From assembly GCA_905221605.1 (NCBI GenBank), contig CAJNDS010002078.1:499001-563000 (forward strand): DNA of 64,000 nucleotides. The letters are read 5' to 3'. Both the position numbers and the translations under genes were made by a program. The notes beneath the pieces were generated by a model. That model did not search any database. It was given only the letters and a program-made list of their open reading frames with translations, and had not been told where the DNA came from. The DNA comes from Symbiodinium natans. Taxonomy: Eukaryota; Sar; Dinophyceae; Suessiales; Symbiodiniaceae. Within the stretch, counting starts at the first letter, position 1. Each line of letters begins with the position of its first letter. Shown piece by piece: positions 59,446 through 64,000 of this stretch.

Positions 59446-62400
59446 AAATGCACAAATCGTCTACTCGGGAAGATTTAGGATGGCTCATCCTGGGCAGGCG
59501 TGTATGGTACTTTAGGCCGAGCTCGCAAACATCACAACCAAAAGCTCTGCCCGCGCCTTCGAAGGTTTTCGGTTGTGACCATTTGCCCATCGGGCGGCGC
59601 GCCGCCAGAAGAAGATGATGAGGAGGAAGGCTCGGACTAGAATGCAAAGCTACCTTTTGGGCTCAGGGTTGAGCAAATATGAGTCGGATGTAGTGATAGC
59701 CTTGAGGAAGTAGATGGCAAAGCAACCAAAGAGGAACCCCCGTTCCCCAAGCAGGTGCGGAAGACAACGAGGCTGCTGCTGTCCCACACATGTGAATGGC
59801 CATGCTTGGCCACATGGCCCAGCCCTGTCAATGCACAGCTTGTGTACACTGGTTCCAAAAGTACCGGCACCGGCGCATGAAAGTGACCAGCTGGTTGGTA
59901 GAGAAGTTTTAGACTTTCTGTCAGGTTTTTTCAAGGACCCCTGGCATTGCAGATTTCCACTTGCAATTTCCTGAGCTTGTATGCTTCATGGCTGTGAAGA
60001 TTTGCAAAGGTGCATCGGGCCATAAAGAGATGATCCGATCGGACAAGCAGAACGTTGGCGGAGACTGCATCGCGTTGCTTTTGGCATTTGCGTCCGAGAG
60101 CCACGCCGCAGGCCAATTACACATTTGCTCGAAGAGCAAGTTCTTTTCCTCTAACGCCTGGTTAAACCACGTGCGAGGACGATTCTTACCCTTGGCCCTT
60201 GGACCAAAAAGAGGTTGGGAGGGGGGGGGGGGCAGGGCGGACCGAAAATTGCCACACTTCGTCACAGGGCGGCTCCGAAGGCGAGCTTTGAGCCTGAGCG
60301 CGCTTCAGAATGATTTGGTGCTGTAGAAATGTCAGTGCAGCTCTCGAACCCCAAGGTGTTCACTTACATCATGCTGCGATCCTTGCTCAAGGCTCGACCT
60401 CGCGAGCTCACATTAGCTACCCATCCACCTGAGGTTCTTTTTTGCATTGCGTCGCCATGACAGGTAGGCCTACACGCATCTCTCCAGAGGCTCTTCCAGG
60501 AGGTGCGCTGGGCATTCTGATGTAGGTAGTTCTGTGTTTTTTTTCCGGTTGAAGGTGAGGCCCAGCTCAAGCTGCTGATTCGGTAAGCACCAAGTCAGCC
60601 TTGCAACATTAAAGCCGAACCCAGAAAACGGTTTGAATTAAGGGTTTGATTTGGCTAAGGTCACCGAGACCCAAGCCGACCTCCGTGCAAGGCGTGACCA
60701 GTTGCGGGTTTCGGGCACTTGGGCTTTAGGTTGCACAATGCACCGCGGCAAATTGTCATGGCACGGTTAAAGCACGACTCCATGACATGTTGCATGCACT
60801 GACCTTTGAAATACATGCATTGATATGCGGTGGTGTCATGGTTGTGGCCAACGAGTTTTGACAGGTTTAACCTGCATGCAAAGATGCACGGCAAGGACTT
60901 TCAGCTCATGAGCCCGAAGTTTGGAAAACTTCGAGTCTTCGTCACCAAACCAAATTCTGGTTCCTCTGCTCAAAACACCCCTGAAGATGGAAAAGGGGTA
61001 CGCCACACAAAAAACAGGTGGCGCTTGCACCAAGACTTCCAGCTTCATATTTGCCGGGCATGCACGGCCCATGCCTGAGCTGGCGGGAGGTGTTGGAATT
61101 CTCATGGGATTTCGTGGTGGGTTCTAGGACGTGCGCGTTTGTGCGCCTTCTTCCTTGTTTGATCTTCGTTGCGTCCTGATGACGTATGAGGGAAGTTGAA
61201 GACCCATGTGCCCCGGGTTACACGGGCACCCAACCTCAAGCCTTGGTTTGTTGTTTGCATAGCGAGAAGAGGTCTCATGTCATGTGGCGTGTTTCTTGTT
61301 TAGGGGGCCTGTAGATTCCGCGTCAAAGAAGGCTAGCACTGCCATGTCGCGTAGGTTCGAAGTTCGATATGACTTGGGGTTTGGTTTCAGGAGTTCTCGC
61401 CCCCTTCAAGGGCTTTTCGAAGCATCTGCACCATCCCAAGGTCGGAATGTGCTCCTCGCCCCCAGAGGGGTTTGGAGCATAGGGGCCTTTGGGTCCCGTA
61501 TCACCACAAAAAAGGGTTGACGTGCTGTAAAGGCTCTCAGCCCAAATTTGACCGGTTCCCGGAAAAACCGTGACACGCAAGCCATGTCCTTACATGCAAA
61601 GAAAATCGTTCTTTGGCGCAGGAGCAGCGGCCTTTCCTTCGCCTTCCTTGACAGTTCATCGGAGCTTTCAGAAGCTTGAAGCTGAAATTCCTTCATGTTT
61701 CAGCTACTGCGCCAAATGGGAGGTTTGGAAGAACCACTAACGGGCAAGATCGGATACTTAAGTTCCATAATTTCTGCGATCCTGTAAAGCAAGAAGAAGC
61801 ACATGGCACAGTTAGCCTTTCAGCTTCGTGCAACATTATGTGGTGAATTCAGGCACTGTCACGGTCTCGGATATGACAGCAGTCAGAAACCGCATTTGCT
61901 TAATTATGTTGGCTCGTAGGATTTTCTTTTTTTCCGCGAGTAAATCTTTACAGAGTTGCCTGTCAGAACTGGCACATTGGGCGATTCTTGCCTGATGCCT
62001 CTGTGATATAAGAAGTAAGAAGCCTGCGCATGTTTTTTTTGGGTCCCGGCCAGTCTTGAAAGCAACTGCCAACAGAACGGTTCTTAGCCCCACCAACCAA
62101 AACAAAATGCCAAAAGAACCTGCATCAGAAGCCCTTAAGACAGAAATCCTGGTTGATGAAGGAAAACCTCTGTGCATGGTAGTGAAGCCGAGATCGGGCG
62201 CATCCGAACACGAGAGCCGTGCCATGCAAGCTGTGACAGGAGGTGCCAAAACAGCGGCAGGTAGCAGGAAACTTCCATGAGTGTGAAATATTGTCATGGG
62301 CAGCAGAATCACTATGATACTCATAAGCAAGCAAGCAAAACATAGAGAACCCCCTGCTGTCATGGTAATTCGTAGCACGTGGTCGACTTGGACGCTTGAA

Positions 62401-64000
62401 GCCAGCAAGAGCTGCGCCGGGATTCATTGTCATACAACGATACAAAGCTGGATGCTAGGTGGCGATTCTTAGACATGAGTTCATGTGCATGGCATGGTTA
62501 CGCGGCAACCATGCATGAGTCTTGCATTGTGGAATTGGCAGCTGCTTGTCGTCGAGTTGGTTCGCATGAGTGTCAAACTACTAAATGCATCATGAAAACT
62601 GCATGAGTCTTTCAACAACGGTATTTGGACCAAGATCTCTTTGCAACATGCTGGCTTGCATCCACAGCTGCTCGAGACCAGGAGTGGTTTGAATGCAAAA
62701 CATTGCGTTGAGCCGCTGACGAGGGCGTTTGGCAATTCAGCTTAGTGCAGTTAAATGCTATGTTGTGTGTTTTGGGAGCCTGTCAGCATGCACGCTGTTG
62801 CTTGGTTACCATCAACCGTTGATGTTCTTGCTCGCTTGACTTGCATGGTCTACACTGCACCAACAACTAGGACATCCTGCTGTGCCTGTGCAGGGACTGC
62901 CGGGGGGGGGGGGGGGGGGGGCAGGGCGGCCAACAAAAAGTGGCAGTTTGTAAGTGTCTTCACGTTGGCACTGCATAAATATGCCAGAGGCCTCACACGT
63001 CTTGTTAGATCCTCACATGAGGTTGTTCGGTGCGCGGCCTATGTGGGTCAGGGACGAGTAATTAGGCACAGAGCAGAAGAAGTGAAGGTTGGACTTAATG
63101 TTTGTCAGTGGTAGCCTCGTTGGCAAAGATTACGTTCATGTGTGGATCTCTGTTTGGTATCATGCTTCCCTGTTGCCTGTCATACATGACCTCAAACACC
63201 CTAACTTGTGAACCCTAGCCCCAGCAGCCCTCGCCAAGCATACGGAACTCGGACACCCAAGCCGCTTGTCTTCCAAAACTGTACACTGCAGAAGATGTGG
63301 GCCTCTGATTCCCCGAAAAGCAGTAGCCATTTTGGCCGATGAGTTCATGAAGTTTGGCCAACACCTTGAAGGCCTGAAGACGAAACATGCCCAATCACCA
63401 CACCCCGCAACGCTCCTGACGATCGGAACTTGTTGACAGAACCTGGTCTTGCCAACTCTTCAGAAAGATTATAGGCCATCCGCAACTCTGAATACCTCAA
63501 CCCTGCTCAGCATGATTTGGCCTGAGCCTTGGGTCAATGCCGCCCCAGTGTCGGCGGCCCGACACATCGCAGGCTTGGGTCACAGGGCTTGGGGTTGAGG
63601 TTGTGACGTGAGAGGTTCCAGTACATAAGAGCAGACTTTGCAGTTTGCGATGGAATGCGGGCCATGGGGGGTGGGCGCGTGGGAGGTGAATGGCGTGCCT
63701 ATTCTAAAAAGCTTCACAAGCTCCTCAGCTCCTCAACTTTCAGAGCCCTGAGCCAACCCCTAACCCTCAACCCTAAACCGGTCGGAAGATAGAGCCAGCA
63801 GGACTGTCATGGGCATGAGGAATCTCCATCGTTTACCAACGATGGCTTTTTCCTGCAAGCCCCTGAGCCCAAACTTGCCAGGCCCGAAGAGACCAGCGCT
63901 GGTCTCTGTGCCCTTCGTTCCTCGCGCCGCTTGGACTTGTTGCCTCAATGCAGGTTACTTCAGCTCAGACCCTGCAGCATCCAAGAGCGTGCAAGCCCTA
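59446..64000. other. stretch without a confident gene
   Basis: Short plus-strand segments at 60332-60440 (VQLSNPKVFTYIMLRSLLKA) and 63297-63372 (RKAVAILADEFMKFGQHLE) look weakly coding, but no family is recognised. Poly-G runs lie at 60220-60230 and 62901-62920. Degenerate CCCTAA motifs lie at 63758-63780. Confidence 0.45.

Noticed and set aside
59048-59647. 199-codon minus-strand ORF
   Set aside because: It is the antisense of the last calpain exon, whose plus-strand reading has clear family motifs.
61836-62408. 190-codon minus-strand ORF with hydrophobic stretches
   Set aside because: No recognisable family, opposite to the strand of every known gene here, and no supporting neighbour; it could be real but cannot be supported.

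Overview
The window looks like nuclear DNA of a dinoflagellate, most likely of the Symbiodiniaceae type. Four things point there. Genes are broken into many short exons with no long ORFs. Many introns are GC-AG, with AG|G at the acceptor. There are pentatricopeptide repeats (PPRs) of the 'NAAIxACxKxxxWQxAL' style, with Trp at position 17. TTTAGGG telomere-like motifs lie scattered inside introns and spacers. No bacterial-type gene, rRNA or convincing tRNA was seen. Every gene I can recognise lies on the plus strand.

Layout. 1-2.4 kb: nothing recognisable. 2.4-11.4 kb: about 20 short PPR-like segments, probably one PPR gene with roughly one repeat per exon. 12.5-22.8 kb: the best gene, a tract of W17-type PPRs (including a 443-codon exon of about 12 repeats), then helical 'LWSL' segments, then an RluA-type pseudouridine synthase domain with a terminal stop; probably one RNA-binding and RNA-modifying protein. 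23.1-25.7 kb: fragments of a third PPR gene, interrupted by microsatellites. 25.7-32.0 kb: no recognised gene, with a 100-N assembly gap at 26.6 kb and a microsatellite at 29.5 kb. 32.1-35.9 kb: a secreted or Golgi-type carbohydrate sulfotransferase. 35.9-38.2 kb: C-rich, telomere-like and low-complexity DNA plus a TTCGTCGAA minisatellite.

38.2-48.2 kb is a 10-kb satellite block. It holds a GAGCTC-rich higher-order array, three copies of a dispersed repeat, and an AT-rich array made almost entirely of inverted repeats with a conserved GC-rich loop. 48.9-52.2 kb: EF-hand exons followed by exons resembling a PARP-type ADP-ribosyltransferase. 52.6-59.45 kb: a calpain-like cysteine protease with its Cys, His and Asn motifs in order and many exon joins that agree in phase. 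59.5-64 kb: no confident gene; one stretch matches the core of the dinoflagellate spliced leader.

Themes. The left third is organelle-style RNA metabolism (PPR proteins and pseudouridylation). The right third is calcium-linked protein modification and proteolysis. Exon borders were inferred by eye from reading frame, domain continuity and AG acceptors; there is no transcript evidence.
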